Source: Microbacterium sp. W4I20 (GTDB lineage Bacteria > Actinomycetota > Actinomycetes > Actinomycetales > Microbacteriaceae). From it: a DNA stretch of 64,000 bases. The notes below the pieces were generated by a model, which was not told where the DNA came from, did not search any database, and saw nothing but the letters and a program-made list of their open reading frames with translations. Each line of letters begins with the position of its first letter. Within the stretch, counting starts at the first letter, position 1. The stretch spans positions 1,798,001 through 1,862,000 of the forward strand of contig NZ_JAUSYB010000001.1 of the NCBI RefSeq assembly GCF_030816505.1. The letters are read 5' to 3'. A program made the position numbers and the translations under genes. Positions 25,877 to 33,487 of the stretch are shown here, in pieces.

Positions 25877-26923
25877 TCAGAAGTCGAACTCGCCGATGTT
25901 CTCCTTGTCGAACACGTACGGGTCACCGAGCAGCACGGTGGCGTCGGGACCGACGGTGAACGAGCCGAGCTCGCCCGCCTCGAACTCGTCGCCTTCCTTG
26001 CCGGTGATCTCGCCGGTGATCAGCGCACCGGCGGCGTAGGCCGCGAGAGCACCCAGGTCCTCCGGGTTCCACAGGGCGAACGAGGTGACGGTGCCGTTCT
26101 CGACATACTCGCGCATCTGGTTCGGGGTGCCGAGACCGGTCAGCGCGACCTTGCCCTTGTAGTCCGAGGTGGACAGGTAACGGGCGGCGGCCGAGATGCC
26201 GATCGTCGTCGGCGAGATAATGCCCTTCAGGTTCGGGTGCGACTGCAGCAGCGCCGCCGTCTTGTCGAACGAGATCTGCTCGTCATCGTCGCCGTAGACG
26301 GTCTCCACGAGGGTGATGTCGGGGTGCTCGGAGGCGAGCAGCTCCTCCATCTTGGCGATCCAGTCGTTCTGGTTCGTGGCGTTGGCCGTCGACGACACGA
26401 TCGCGATCTCGCCGGCGTCACCGATCTGCTCGGCGATGAGGTCGACCTGGATCTTGGCGATGCCGTCGGCGGTCGCCTGGTTGACGAACAGGTCGCGGCA
26501 TCCCGGCTCGGTGTCGGAGTCGAAGGTGACGACCTTCACGCCGGCGTCGCGAGCCTCGTCGAGTGCGTCGCAGATCGCCGTCGGGTCGTTCGCCGAGACG
26601 ACGAGCGCGCCGACACCCTGCTGCGTCGCGGTGTTGATGTAGCTGACCTGCGCATCGGGGCCCGACTCCGCCGGACCGACCTCGGCGAAGGTGCCGCCGA
26701 GGTCTTCGACGGCTGCCTTGCCGCCCTTGCTCGACGTGTCGAAGTACGGGTTGCCGAGGTTCTTGGGCAGGAAGGTGATCGCGAGGTTGTCGCTGCCGCC
26801 TTCGGACTCGCCGCCACCGCCGCCGCCACCGGAGCCGCCGGTGTCGGCACAGCCGGACAGTGCGATCGCCGCAGCGACTGCCATCGCGGCGACCGCCGCC
26901 ACACGCTTGTGTGCAAACTTCAT
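25877..26923 (-). CDS. rhaS: Rhamnose ABC transporter substrate-binding lipoprotein
   Basis: The 348-residue protein has a signal peptide ending in ALSGC, a very Gly-rich linker and a periplasmic-binding-protein type 1 sugar fold (FLPKNLGNPYFDTSSKGGKAA, ANDPTAICDAL, TTIGISAAARYL). It matches RhaS-type binding proteins in layout. It is last in the four-gene importer operon, 61 bases after the second permease, ahead of a strong terminator. The L-rhamnose specificity rests on the neighbouring LacI, mutarotase, isomerase, aldolase and kinase genes; the sequence alone shows a CUT2 sugar binder. Confidence 0.9.
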   Translation of the reverse strand: MKFAHKRVAAVAAMAVAAAIALSGCADTGGSGGGGGGGESEGGSDNLAITFLPKNLGNPYFDTSSKGGKAAVEDLGGTFAEVGPAESGPDAQVSYINTATQQGVGALVVSANDPTAICDALDEARDAGVKVVTFDSDTEPGCRDLFVNQATADGIAKIQVDLIAEQIGDAGEIAIVSSTANATNQNDWIAKMEELLASEHPDITLVETVYGDDDEQISFDKTAALLQSHPNLKGIISPTTIGISAAARYLSTSDYKGKVALTGLGTPNQMREYVENGTVTSFALWNPEDLGALAAYAAGALITGEITGKEGDEFEAGELGSFTVGPDATVLLGDPYVFDKENIGEFDF

Positions 26924-26984
26924 TGTTTCGTTCCTTTCGTGCGGGCGACCGAGACGGGTGCCGTCGGCCGAGGACGCAGCTCGG

Positions 26985-28043
26985 TCATGGTGCTGTGGAT
27001 GCTGCGAGATGCGGGAGACGGCCGGGTCGCCGTCGAGTCTTCTGTAGCCAGGCGAGCACGCTGGCGCTCACGACCGAGACGACCAGCAGAGCGCCGGTGA
27101 TGACGTTGATCACGTCGGAGGTGACGTTGGCGAGGCGCAGAGCGCTGGAGAGCACTCCGATCAGGAGCACGGCGGCGACCACGCCGTGCAGCTGCCCTCG
27201 CCCTCCGAAGACCGAGACGCCTCCGAGCACGACCGCGGCGATGACCTGCAGTTCGAGCCCCGTGGCGTTGTCACCGCGCGCGCTGCCGAACCGGAGCGTG
27301 TAGAAGATGCCGGCGAAGGCGGAGACCAGTCCCGCGAGCACGAAGAGGAGGAACTTCGTGCGCTCGACATGCACGCCCGAGAACCGGGCGGCATCCTTCG
27401 AGAGACCGATCGCGTAGATCCCCCGCCCGAAGGCGGTGAAGTTCAGCACGACGATCAGCACGACCAGCAGGATCAGGAACGGCACCATGATGTACGGGAT
27501 CGTGGTGCCGGCGATCTTTGCCTTGGCGAGCGCGGTCCACATCTCGGGGAAGTCGGTGACGGCGGTGGATCCGAGGATGCCGACGGCGAGGCCGCGGAAC
27601 AGTGCGAGCGTGCCGATGGTGACGGCCAGCGACGGCAGTCCGACCACGGTCACGAGGAATCCGTTGAAGGCGCCGCCGACCACGCCGGCGAGCAGTGCCA
27701 GGATCGCGGCGACCTCGAACGGGAGGCCCGCCTGCACCCCCGCACCGGTGACGATGCTGGAGAGACCGACCATGCTGCCCACCGAGAGGTCGATCTCGCC
27801 GGTGATCATGATGAGCGCCATCGGAAGGGCGATGAGCAGGATCGCCGCGACGTCGAGCAGGAGGTAGTTGAGCGTGATCGGTTGACCGAAGCCGCGCACC
27901 GTGAGCACCGAGTAGGCGACCACGATGATGAGCAGCGCGATGATCGCGCTCTCCCTGGTGATCAGGATGCGGCGCCAGAGCGGCTTCTCGAAGTCGCGCG
28001 CCACCCGGTTCAGGGAGGCGGTGTCTGCGGTCGCGGTCGTCAT
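26985..28043 (-). CDS. Rhamnose ABC transporter permease (CUT2)
   Basis: The 352-residue membrane protein has eight to ten helices and the CUT2 signatures ITGEIDLSVGSMVGLSS, TIGTLALFRGLAVG and VVLGGVSVFGG. The ATG at 28041-28043 overlaps the stop of the preceding permease (ATGA). With the other permease and the double ATPase it forms the membrane part of a RhaPQ/T-type importer. It has a basic, Pro-containing tail. A much longer open frame through the start is an antisense artefact of GC-rich DNA. Confidence 0.92.
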   Translation of the reverse strand: MTTATADTASLNRVARDFEKPLWRRILITRESAIIALLIIVVAYSVLTVRGFGQPITLNYLLLDVAAILLIALPMALIMITGEIDLSVGSMVGLSSIVTGAGVQAGLPFEVAAILALLAGVVGGAFNGFLVTVVGLPSLAVTIGTLALFRGLAVGILGSTAVTDFPEMWTALAKAKIAGTTIPYIMVPFLILLVVLIVVLNFTAFGRGIYAIGLSKDAARFSGVHVERTKFLLFVLAGLVSAFAGIFYTLRFGSARGDNATGLELQVIAAVVLGGVSVFGGRGQLHGVVAAVLLIGVLSSALRLANVTSDVINVITGALLVVSVVSASVLAWLQKTRRRPGRLPHLAASTAP

Positions 28044-29071
28044 GACTGGTCCCTCGATTCGATGAGCTGCCGTCTCTGCCGCACGGCGAGCCAGCGGTCG
28101 AGCACGATCGCGCCGATGATGAGCACACCCACGACGGCACGCTGCCAGAAGTCGGGGATGCCGAGGATCGGCAGCGCGCGGTTGATGGTCATCAGGAGCA
28201 TGGCGCCGATCGCCGCTCCCCAGACGGTGCCGACGCCGCCGGTGATCGCGACACCGCCGATGACGGCGGCGCCGACGGCATCCAACTCCCAGCCGGCTCC
28301 GGCCTGCGAGCTGACCGATCCGTAGCGCGCCGCATAGAAGACGCCCGCGAGGCCGGCCAGAGCTCCCGACAGCACGAACGCAGTGAGCACCCGGCGCGTG
28401 ACCTTGAGGCCGTAGAGGCCGGCCGCGGCCGGGTCGGAGCCGATCGCGAAGTACTCTCGCCCGCCGCGGGTGTTCCGCATATACCAGGCGGCAGCGGCGA
28501 GCACGATGAACGCGACGATCGCGAGGATCGGGATGGTGAGGATCTGGCCGGTGCCGATCGCGAGGAAGTCCTTCGGCATGTCCGAGGCGTTCACGCGGGT
28601 CGACCCCGCCCACATCACGTTGATGCCGCGATAGGCGTAGAGCGTGCCGAGCGTGATCACCATCGCGGGCACCTTGGCGAAGGCCACCAGTGCGCCGTTG
28701 ATGAGTCCGAGGACCGCTCCGAACAGGACCGACAGCAGCACGACGACCGGGATCGGCAGGCTCGGCAGGTCGATGAAGAGGCGTCCGGTCAGGTACGCCG
28801 ACAGCCCCATCACCGAGCCGACCGAGAGGTCGACGTTGCGGGTGATGATGACGAACGCCTGACCGACGGCGACGAGCACCAGGATCGACGGGGTCAGCAG
28901 CAGGTCGCGCCAGCCGTCCGGCGAGAAAACGAACGCCGGGTTCTTGGCGGTGGCCACCACGACGACGAGCGCCAGGGCGACCAGGATGCCGAACTCACGG
29001 GCCTTGCCGAGCGCACCGATGTGCTTCGTGATGCCCGAGACCGGGATGCGGGTGGTGGAGGTGAAGGTCAC
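28040..29071 (-). CDS. Rhamnose ABC transporter permease (CUT2)
   Basis: This 343-residue protein starts at GTG 29069-29071, which overlaps the ATPase stop (GTGA). It carries IITRNVDLSVGSVMGLSAYL, VITLGTLYAYRGINVMWAGS and GGVAITGGVGTVWGA, the family motifs of CUT2 permeases, and about ten helices. The RGINVMWAGSTRVNASDMP segment resembles permeases of the rhamnose group. Overlaps on both sides show tight coupling with the ATPase and the second permease. Function is secure as a sugar permease; L-rhamnose is inferred from context. Confidence 0.92.
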   Translation of the reverse strand: MTFTSTTRIPVSGITKHIGALGKAREFGILVALALVVVVATAKNPAFVFSPDGWRDLLLTPSILVLVAVGQAFVIITRNVDLSVGSVMGLSAYLTGRLFIDLPSLPIPVVVLLSVLFGAVLGLINGALVAFAKVPAMVITLGTLYAYRGINVMWAGSTRVNASDMPKDFLAIGTGQILTIPILAIVAFIVLAAAAWYMRNTRGGREYFAIGSDPAAAGLYGLKVTRRVLTAFVLSGALAGLAGVFYAARYGSVSSQAGAGWELDAVGAAVIGGVAITGGVGTVWGAAIGAMLLMTINRALPILGIPDFWQRAVVGVLIIGAIVLDRWLAVRQRRQLIESRDQS

Positions 29072-30582
29072 GAGTGCTGCTCCGATGCGTGCGTGGCGGC
29101 GAACATCACGTTCTCGCTGGTGGCCTCTGCGCGGTCGATCTCCGCAGTGATCTGTCCTTCTCGCATGACGAGCACCCGGTCGGCCATGCCCAGCACCTCG
29201 GGGAGTTCGGACGAGATCATCAGGATGCCCATCCCCTGCCCCGCGAGCTCGGACAGCAACCGGTGTACCTCGGACTTGGTGCCGATGTCGATGCCACGGG
29301 TCGGCTCGTCGATGATGAGGACGTCGGGTTCGGTGGCGAGCCATTTCGCCAGGACGACCTTCTGCTGGTTGCCGCCCGAGAGCGTCGCGGCGACCGTGTC
29401 GAAGGAGTGCGCCTTCACCTCGAGCCTGCTCGCCCACTCGCGTGCGGCCCGGTTCTCCGCGCCGGTGGTGAGGAGACCGACGCGCGAGAGCTGACGGCGG
29501 ATCGCCATCGTGATGTTGCGCCCGACCCCCGACTCGATCACGAGGCCCTGCTTGCGGCGATCCTCGGGGACGAGCGCGATGCCGGCGCGCATGGCCTCGG
29601 TGGGCCGGCCGCCGCGGATGCGCTTGCCCTTCATCGTGACCGTGCCCTCGCGGTAGTCGTCGACTCCGAAGATCGCCCGGGCGACCTCGCTGCGGCCGGC
29701 GCCGACGAGACCGGCGAGACCGACGATCTCGCCGGCGCGCACGGTGAAGGAGATGTCGTGGAAGACACCGGGAGAGGTGAGGTTCTCGACCTCGAGCAGC
29801 GGAGCGCCGATCACGGCGTCCTGCTTGGGGAAGAGGTCGGTGACGTCGCGCCCGACCATCTGTCGCACCAGCTCGGCCGGTGTGGTGTCGGCGATGGCGG
29901 TCGTGGAGATGTAGGCGCCGTCGCGCATGACCGTGACGGTGTCGCAGAGCGCGAACACCTCGTCGAAGCGGTGCGAGATGAAGATGAGGCCGCGGCCCTC
30001 GTCGCGCAGGCTGCGGGCGATCGTGAAGAGGCGCTCGACCTCGACGCCGGACAGCGCCGCGGTCGGCTCGTCCATCACGAGCAGCTTCGCGTCGAGCGAG
30101 ACGGCCTTGGCGATCTCGATGACCTGCTGGTCGGCGATGGAGAGCCCCTCGGCGGGACGGTCGGGGTCGATCGCGACGCCGAGCCGGGTGAACAGACGCT
30201 CGACCTCGTGTCGCATCGCCTTGCGGTCGATGCGACCGAAGCGACCGACCAGCTGGCGACCCATGAAGATGTTCTCCGTCACGGAGAGGTCGGGGAACAG
30301 GGTCGGCTCCTGGTAGATGACCGCGACGCCGGCCGCCTTCGACTGCGCCGTGGAGGTGAAGTCGACATCCTCGCCGTCGAAGCGGAACCCACCGCCGTCG
30401 CGGCGGTAGAGGCCGGCGACGATCTTGACGAGCGTCGACTTGCCCGCGCCGTTCTCGCCGATGAGGGCGTGGATGGAACCGGACTGCACGCGGAGACTTC
30501 CTGAACGCAGTGCGATGACTGCGCCGAACGCCTTGGCGACGTCCGTCAGCTCGAGTACCACCGGGGCATCGCTGCTCGGCAC
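29068..30582 (-). CDS. rhaT: Rhamnose ABC transporter ATP-binding protein, two-domain (CUT2)
   Basis: The 504-residue protein has two fused nucleotide-binding domains. The first has Walker A GENGAGKST, the signature-like segment LSIADQQ and Walker B LLVMDEPTAAL. The second has a degenerate P-loop GLVGAGRSE, LSGGNQQKV and VLIIDEPTRGIDIG. This tandem layout is usual for CUT2 importers, where only one site hydrolyses ATP well. It is the first gene of the importer operon, behind a promoter containing a perfect LacI-type palindrome. It energises uptake of rhamnose through the two permeases. Confidence 0.93.
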   Translation of the reverse strand: MPSSDAPVVLELTDVAKAFGAVIALRSGSLRVQSGSIHALIGENGAGKSTLVKIVAGLYRRDGGGFRFDGEDVDFTSTAQSKAAGVAVIYQEPTLFPDLSVTENIFMGRQLVGRFGRIDRKAMRHEVERLFTRLGVAIDPDRPAEGLSIADQQVIEIAKAVSLDAKLLVMDEPTAALSGVEVERLFTIARSLRDEGRGLIFISHRFDEVFALCDTVTVMRDGAYISTTAIADTTPAELVRQMVGRDVTDLFPKQDAVIGAPLLEVENLTSPGVFHDISFTVRAGEIVGLAGLVGAGRSEVARAIFGVDDYREGTVTMKGKRIRGGRPTEAMRAGIALVPEDRRKQGLVIESGVGRNITMAIRRQLSRVGLLTTGAENRAAREWASRLEVKAHSFDTVAATLSGGNQQKVVLAKWLATEPDVLIIDEPTRGIDIGTKSEVHRLLSELAGQGMGILMISSELPEVLGMADRVLVMREGQITAEIDRAEATSENVMFAATHASEQHS

Positions 30583-30644
30583 GGTTCCTCCTCGTCGAGG
30601 TGCGGGTGAGTCGGGTCCCGAACTGCGGTTCCCGAGGAAAAGAT

Positions 30645-30702
30645 ATGAATCGATTCATTCGCGATTCATCGCAAGTGTAGGTAACCGCGACCGTCCGGTC
30701 AA
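30645..30702 (-). promoter_or_regulatory. Rhamnose importer promoter with LacI-type operator
   Basis: On the minus strand TTGACC (30697-30702) and TACACT (30674-30679) are 17 bases apart. Downstream of the -10 lies the perfect palindrome ATGAATCGATTCAT (30645-30658), with another CGATTCAT half at 30662-30669. An operator over the start region fits repression by the LacI protein encoded next door. Confidence 0.8.
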
Positions 30703-30742
30703 GTCACGGATCCGATAAGTCCTCGGAGCCCCCGAATACGGC

Positions 30743-31747
30743 TCAGCGCCCGGTCGAGGCCCGCACCACGAGCTCGGGCTGGAACCGCACGTGACGCACG
30801 GCACCCCGCGGCGACGCGAGCGCCTCGAGCAGCAGCTCGACGGCCGTGACCCCGATCGCACGGGCCGGCTGCCGGATCGACGACAGCGGCACCACCGCCG
30901 CCTGGGCGAAGTCGATGTCGTCGTAGCCGATGATCGCGAGGTCTTCCGGAACCCGGACCGAACCGAGGATCGCGGTCCCCTGCAGCAGTCCGACCGCCAG
31001 CAGATCGTTCGCGCAGAACACCGCATCCGGACGCTCATCCGCCGGGCGGCGCGCGATCTCCTCGCCCGCATCGCGCCCGCACAGAACGGTGAGGGCGTCG
31101 AGCTCGATCACCTCGAGCGAGGCATCCGGCGTCGTGGCGAGGGCGCGCCGCGCACCTTCGAGACGGTCCGCGACCTGCCGGATCGACGAGGGTCCGCCGA
31201 CGAAGGCGATCCGCCGCCTCCCCCTCCCGAGCAGGTGGGAGACGGCGAGCATCCCACCCTCGATGTCATCGACGGCGACGGACGGGGTCGCTCCGCCGGG
31301 CAGCTCCTCGTCGACGAGCACCAGCGGGATGCCGCTGTCGGCCAGGCGACGCACGGCCGATCCCGCGAGATCCGTGGGGGTCAGGAGCACGCCGCTGACC
31401 CGCTGCTCGCGGAAGAGGTCGAGATACGACACCTCGCGGTCGGCGTTCTGGTCACTGTTCCCCAGCAGCACGGCCATGCCCTCGCGGGCCGCGCGCTCCT
31501 CGGCGCCGCGGGCGACCTCGGCGAAGAACGGGTTCGCACTGTCGAGCACGATCAGGCCGATGCTGCGACTGCGGCCGGCGCGGAGTTGGCGGGCGGCGTC
31601 GTTGCGCACGAACCCGAGAGCATCGATGGCCGCCTGGACACGCTCCACGGTCGCGCGGGCCACCTTGTCGGGCCGATTGAGCACATTGGAGACGGTTCCG
31701 ACCGACACGCCCGCCCTCGCGGCGACGTCCTTCACGCTCACGGACAT
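30743..31747 (-). CDS. LacI-family regulator of rhamnose genes
   Basis: The 334-residue protein has the LacI helix-turn-helix (VKDVAARAGVSVGTVSNVLN, residues 5-24), a hinge helix and a type-1 periplasmic-binding-like effector domain (GLIVLDSANPFFAEVARG, IGYDDIDFA). It sits between the importer operon and the catabolic operon. TGAATCGATTCA-like palindromes flank it at 30645-30658 and twice at 31816-31844. It probably represses both units and itself until rhamnose or a derivative binds. It is transcribed divergently from the catabolic genes. Confidence 0.93.
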   Translation of the reverse strand: MSVSVKDVAARAGVSVGTVSNVLNRPDKVARATVERVQAAIDALGFVRNDAARQLRAGRSRSIGLIVLDSANPFFAEVARGAEERAAREGMAVLLGNSDQNADREVSYLDLFREQRVSGVLLTPTDLAGSAVRRLADSGIPLVLVDEELPGGATPSVAVDDIEGGMLAVSHLLGRGRRRIAFVGGPSSIRQVADRLEGARRALATTPDASLEVIELDALTVLCGRDAGEEIARRPADERPDAVFCANDLLAVGLLQGTAILGSVRVPEDLAIIGYDDIDFAQAAVVPLSSIRQPARAIGVTAVELLLEALASPRGAVRHVRFQPELVVRASTGR

Positions 31748-31785
31748 GATCGGCGGCCTCCGGCGGTTCGACGTCAGGGCATCTC

Positions 31786-31844
31786 TTGACGGATGCTGAT
31801 GTCCACATTACAGTTTGAAACGATTCATGGTTGGATCGATTCAT
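31786..31844 (+). promoter_or_regulatory. Promoter and tandem operators for the rhamnose catabolic operon
   Basis: TTGACG (31786-31791), 17 bases, TACAGT (31809-31814) form a plus-strand promoter. TGAAACGATTCA (31816-31827) and GGATCGATTCAT within 31831-31844 follow, about 16 bases apart, and match the palindrome before the importer operon. Two operators across the start site suggest cooperative repression. Confidence 0.75.
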
Positions 31845-31887
31845 TGAATGGGTCTATCCCACCCCGCTCACACCACGAAGGAGTGCC

Positions 31888-32253
31888 GTGACCCGCGTCG
31901 CGTTCCAGTTGACCGTGCGCCCCGACATGATCGAGGCGTACATCGCCCGGCACTCCCCGGTCTGGCCGGAGCTGCTTGAGGAGATCGCCGCGGCGGGCCG
32001 CCGCAACTACTCGATCTTCCTCGGCGAAGGCGGGCGTCTGTTCGGGTACTACGAGACCGACGACGACGACGCCGCACGGCAGTACCTCGCGAACTCCGAG
32101 GTCGCCGCCCGCTGGGAGGCGTCGATGGCCGAGTTCTTCGTCGGTCTCGACGGGCGCGCCGATCAGGCCGCCGCTCCCCTCACCGAAGTCTTCAATCTGC
32201 ACGACCAGCTGACGGCTGCGGCCGGCACCGACAACGAAAGCTCCGCCTCATGA
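31888..32253 (+). CDS. rhaM: L-rhamnose mutarotase
   Basis: The 121-residue protein starts at GTG 31888 after AAGGAG. It has the RhaM-type features HSPVWPELLEEI, NYSIFLGEGG and LFGYYE, with the conserved His and Trp residues that serve anomer interconversion. It converts alpha- and beta-L-rhamnopyranose, speeding supply to the isomerase. Its stop overlaps the isomerase ATG (ATGA). It is the first gene of the catabolic operon. An upstream ATG would add 19 residues but has no ribosome-binding site. Confidence 0.93.
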   Translation: MTRVAFQLTVRPDMIEAYIARHSPVWPELLEEIAAAGRRNYSIFLGEGGRLFGYYETDDDDAARQYLANSEVAARWEASMAEFFVGLDGRADQAAAPLTEVFNLHDQLTAAAGTDNESSAS

Positions 32254-33416
32254 GCATCCTCACCTCCGACCATCTCGCCGCCCTCGAGCAGCAGGCCATC
32301 GAGCTCCCCAGCTGGGCCTTCGGCAACTCCGGCACCCGCTTCAAGGTGTTCGGCACGCCCGGCACGCCGCGCGATCCGTGGGAGAAGATCGCGGATGCCG
32401 CGCAGGTGCACAGGTACACGGCTCTGGCGCCGGCAGTGGCCCTGCACATCCCGTGGGACCTGGTCGATTCCTTCGACGACCTGCGCAAGCATGCGGAGGA
32501 TCACGGCGTCGTGCTCGGCACGATCAACTCGAACACCTTCCAGGACGACGACTACAAGTTCGGTGCCCTCACGCACGAGGATGCCGCGATCCGGCAGAAG
32601 GCCATCGACCACCACCTCGCCTGCATCGACGTGATTGACGCCACCGGCAGCCGCGACCTCAAGATCTGGCTCGCCGAGGGGTCGAACTACCCCGGCCAGG
32701 CCGACCTGCGCGGCCGCCAGGACCGCCTGCAGGAGTCGCTGCAGCAGATCTACGCACGGCTCGGCGACGACCAGCGGCTCGTGCTCGAGTACAAGTTCTT
32801 CGAGCCGGCGTTCTACCACACCGATGTTCCGGACTGGGGCACGTCGTACGCCCAGGTGTCGTCGCTCGGCGAGAAGGCCATGGTGTGCCTCGACACCGGC
32901 CACCATGCCCCCGGAACGAACATCGAGTTCATCGTCATGCAGCTGCTGCGCCTCGGCAAGCTCGGCTCCTTCGACTTCAACTCGCGCTTCTACGCCGACG
33001 ACGACCTGATCGTCGGCGCCGCCGATCCGTTCCAGCTCTTCCGCATCCTGTTCGAGGTCATCCGCGGCGGCGGACTCAACAATCCCGACGTCGCGTTCAT
33101 GCTCGACCAGTGCCACAACGTCGAGGACAAGATCCCCGGCCAGATCCGCTCGGTGCTGAACGTGCAGGAGATGACGGCGCGTGCGCTGCTCGTCGATCAC
33201 GACGCCCTCACCGCCGCGCAGAAGTCGGGCGACGTGCTCGCCGCCAACGCGGTCTTCATGGATGCGTTCTACACCGATGTGCGCCCGGCGCTGGCCGAGT
33301 GGCGCGAGTCGCGCGGTCTCGCCGGCGATCCGATGGCGGCCTACGCGGCATCCGGCTACCAGCAGAAGATCGCGGCGGACCGCGTCGGCGGCGTCCAGGC
33401 GGGCTGGGGCGCCTGA
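32250..33416 (+). CDS. rhaI: L-rhamnose isomerase
   Basis: The 388-residue enzyme belongs to the RhaI group typified by the Pseudomonas stutzeri isomerase. Metal-site segments are visible: LVLEYKFFEPAFYHTDVPDWG, CLDTGHHAPGTN and SFDFNSRFYADDD. It converts L-rhamnose to L-rhamnulose using divalent metal. It overlaps the mutarotase by four bases and is followed after 71 bases by the aldolase-dehydrogenase. Family and role agree with all neighbours. Confidence 0.95.
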   Translation: MSILTSDHLAALEQQAIELPSWAFGNSGTRFKVFGTPGTPRDPWEKIADAAQVHRYTALAPAVALHIPWDLVDSFDDLRKHAEDHGVVLGTINSNTFQDDDYKFGALTHEDAAIRQKAIDHHLACIDVIDATGSRDLKIWLAEGSNYPGQADLRGRQDRLQESLQQIYARLGDDQRLVLEYKFFEPAFYHTDVPDWGTSYAQVSSLGEKAMVCLDTGHHAPGTNIEFIVMQLLRLGKLGSFDFNSRFYADDDLIVGAADPFQLFRILFEVIRGGGLNNPDVAFMLDQCHNVEDKIPGQIRSVLNVQEMTARALLVDHDALTAAQKSGDVLAANAVFMDAFYTDVRPALAEWRESRGLAGDPMAAYAASGYQQKIAADRVGGVQAGWGA

Positions 33417-33487
33417 GCGCCTCTCCGCCCGATCTCGCACACCCCACTCTCTCGAACCCGCGCTCTTCGACTCCGAGGAAAAGACTG

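Noticed and set aside
28040-30658. 872-codon frame joining a permease with upstream sequence
   Set aside because: The upstream part is the shadow of the ATPase gene; the real permease starts at GTG 29071 overlapping the ATPase stop.
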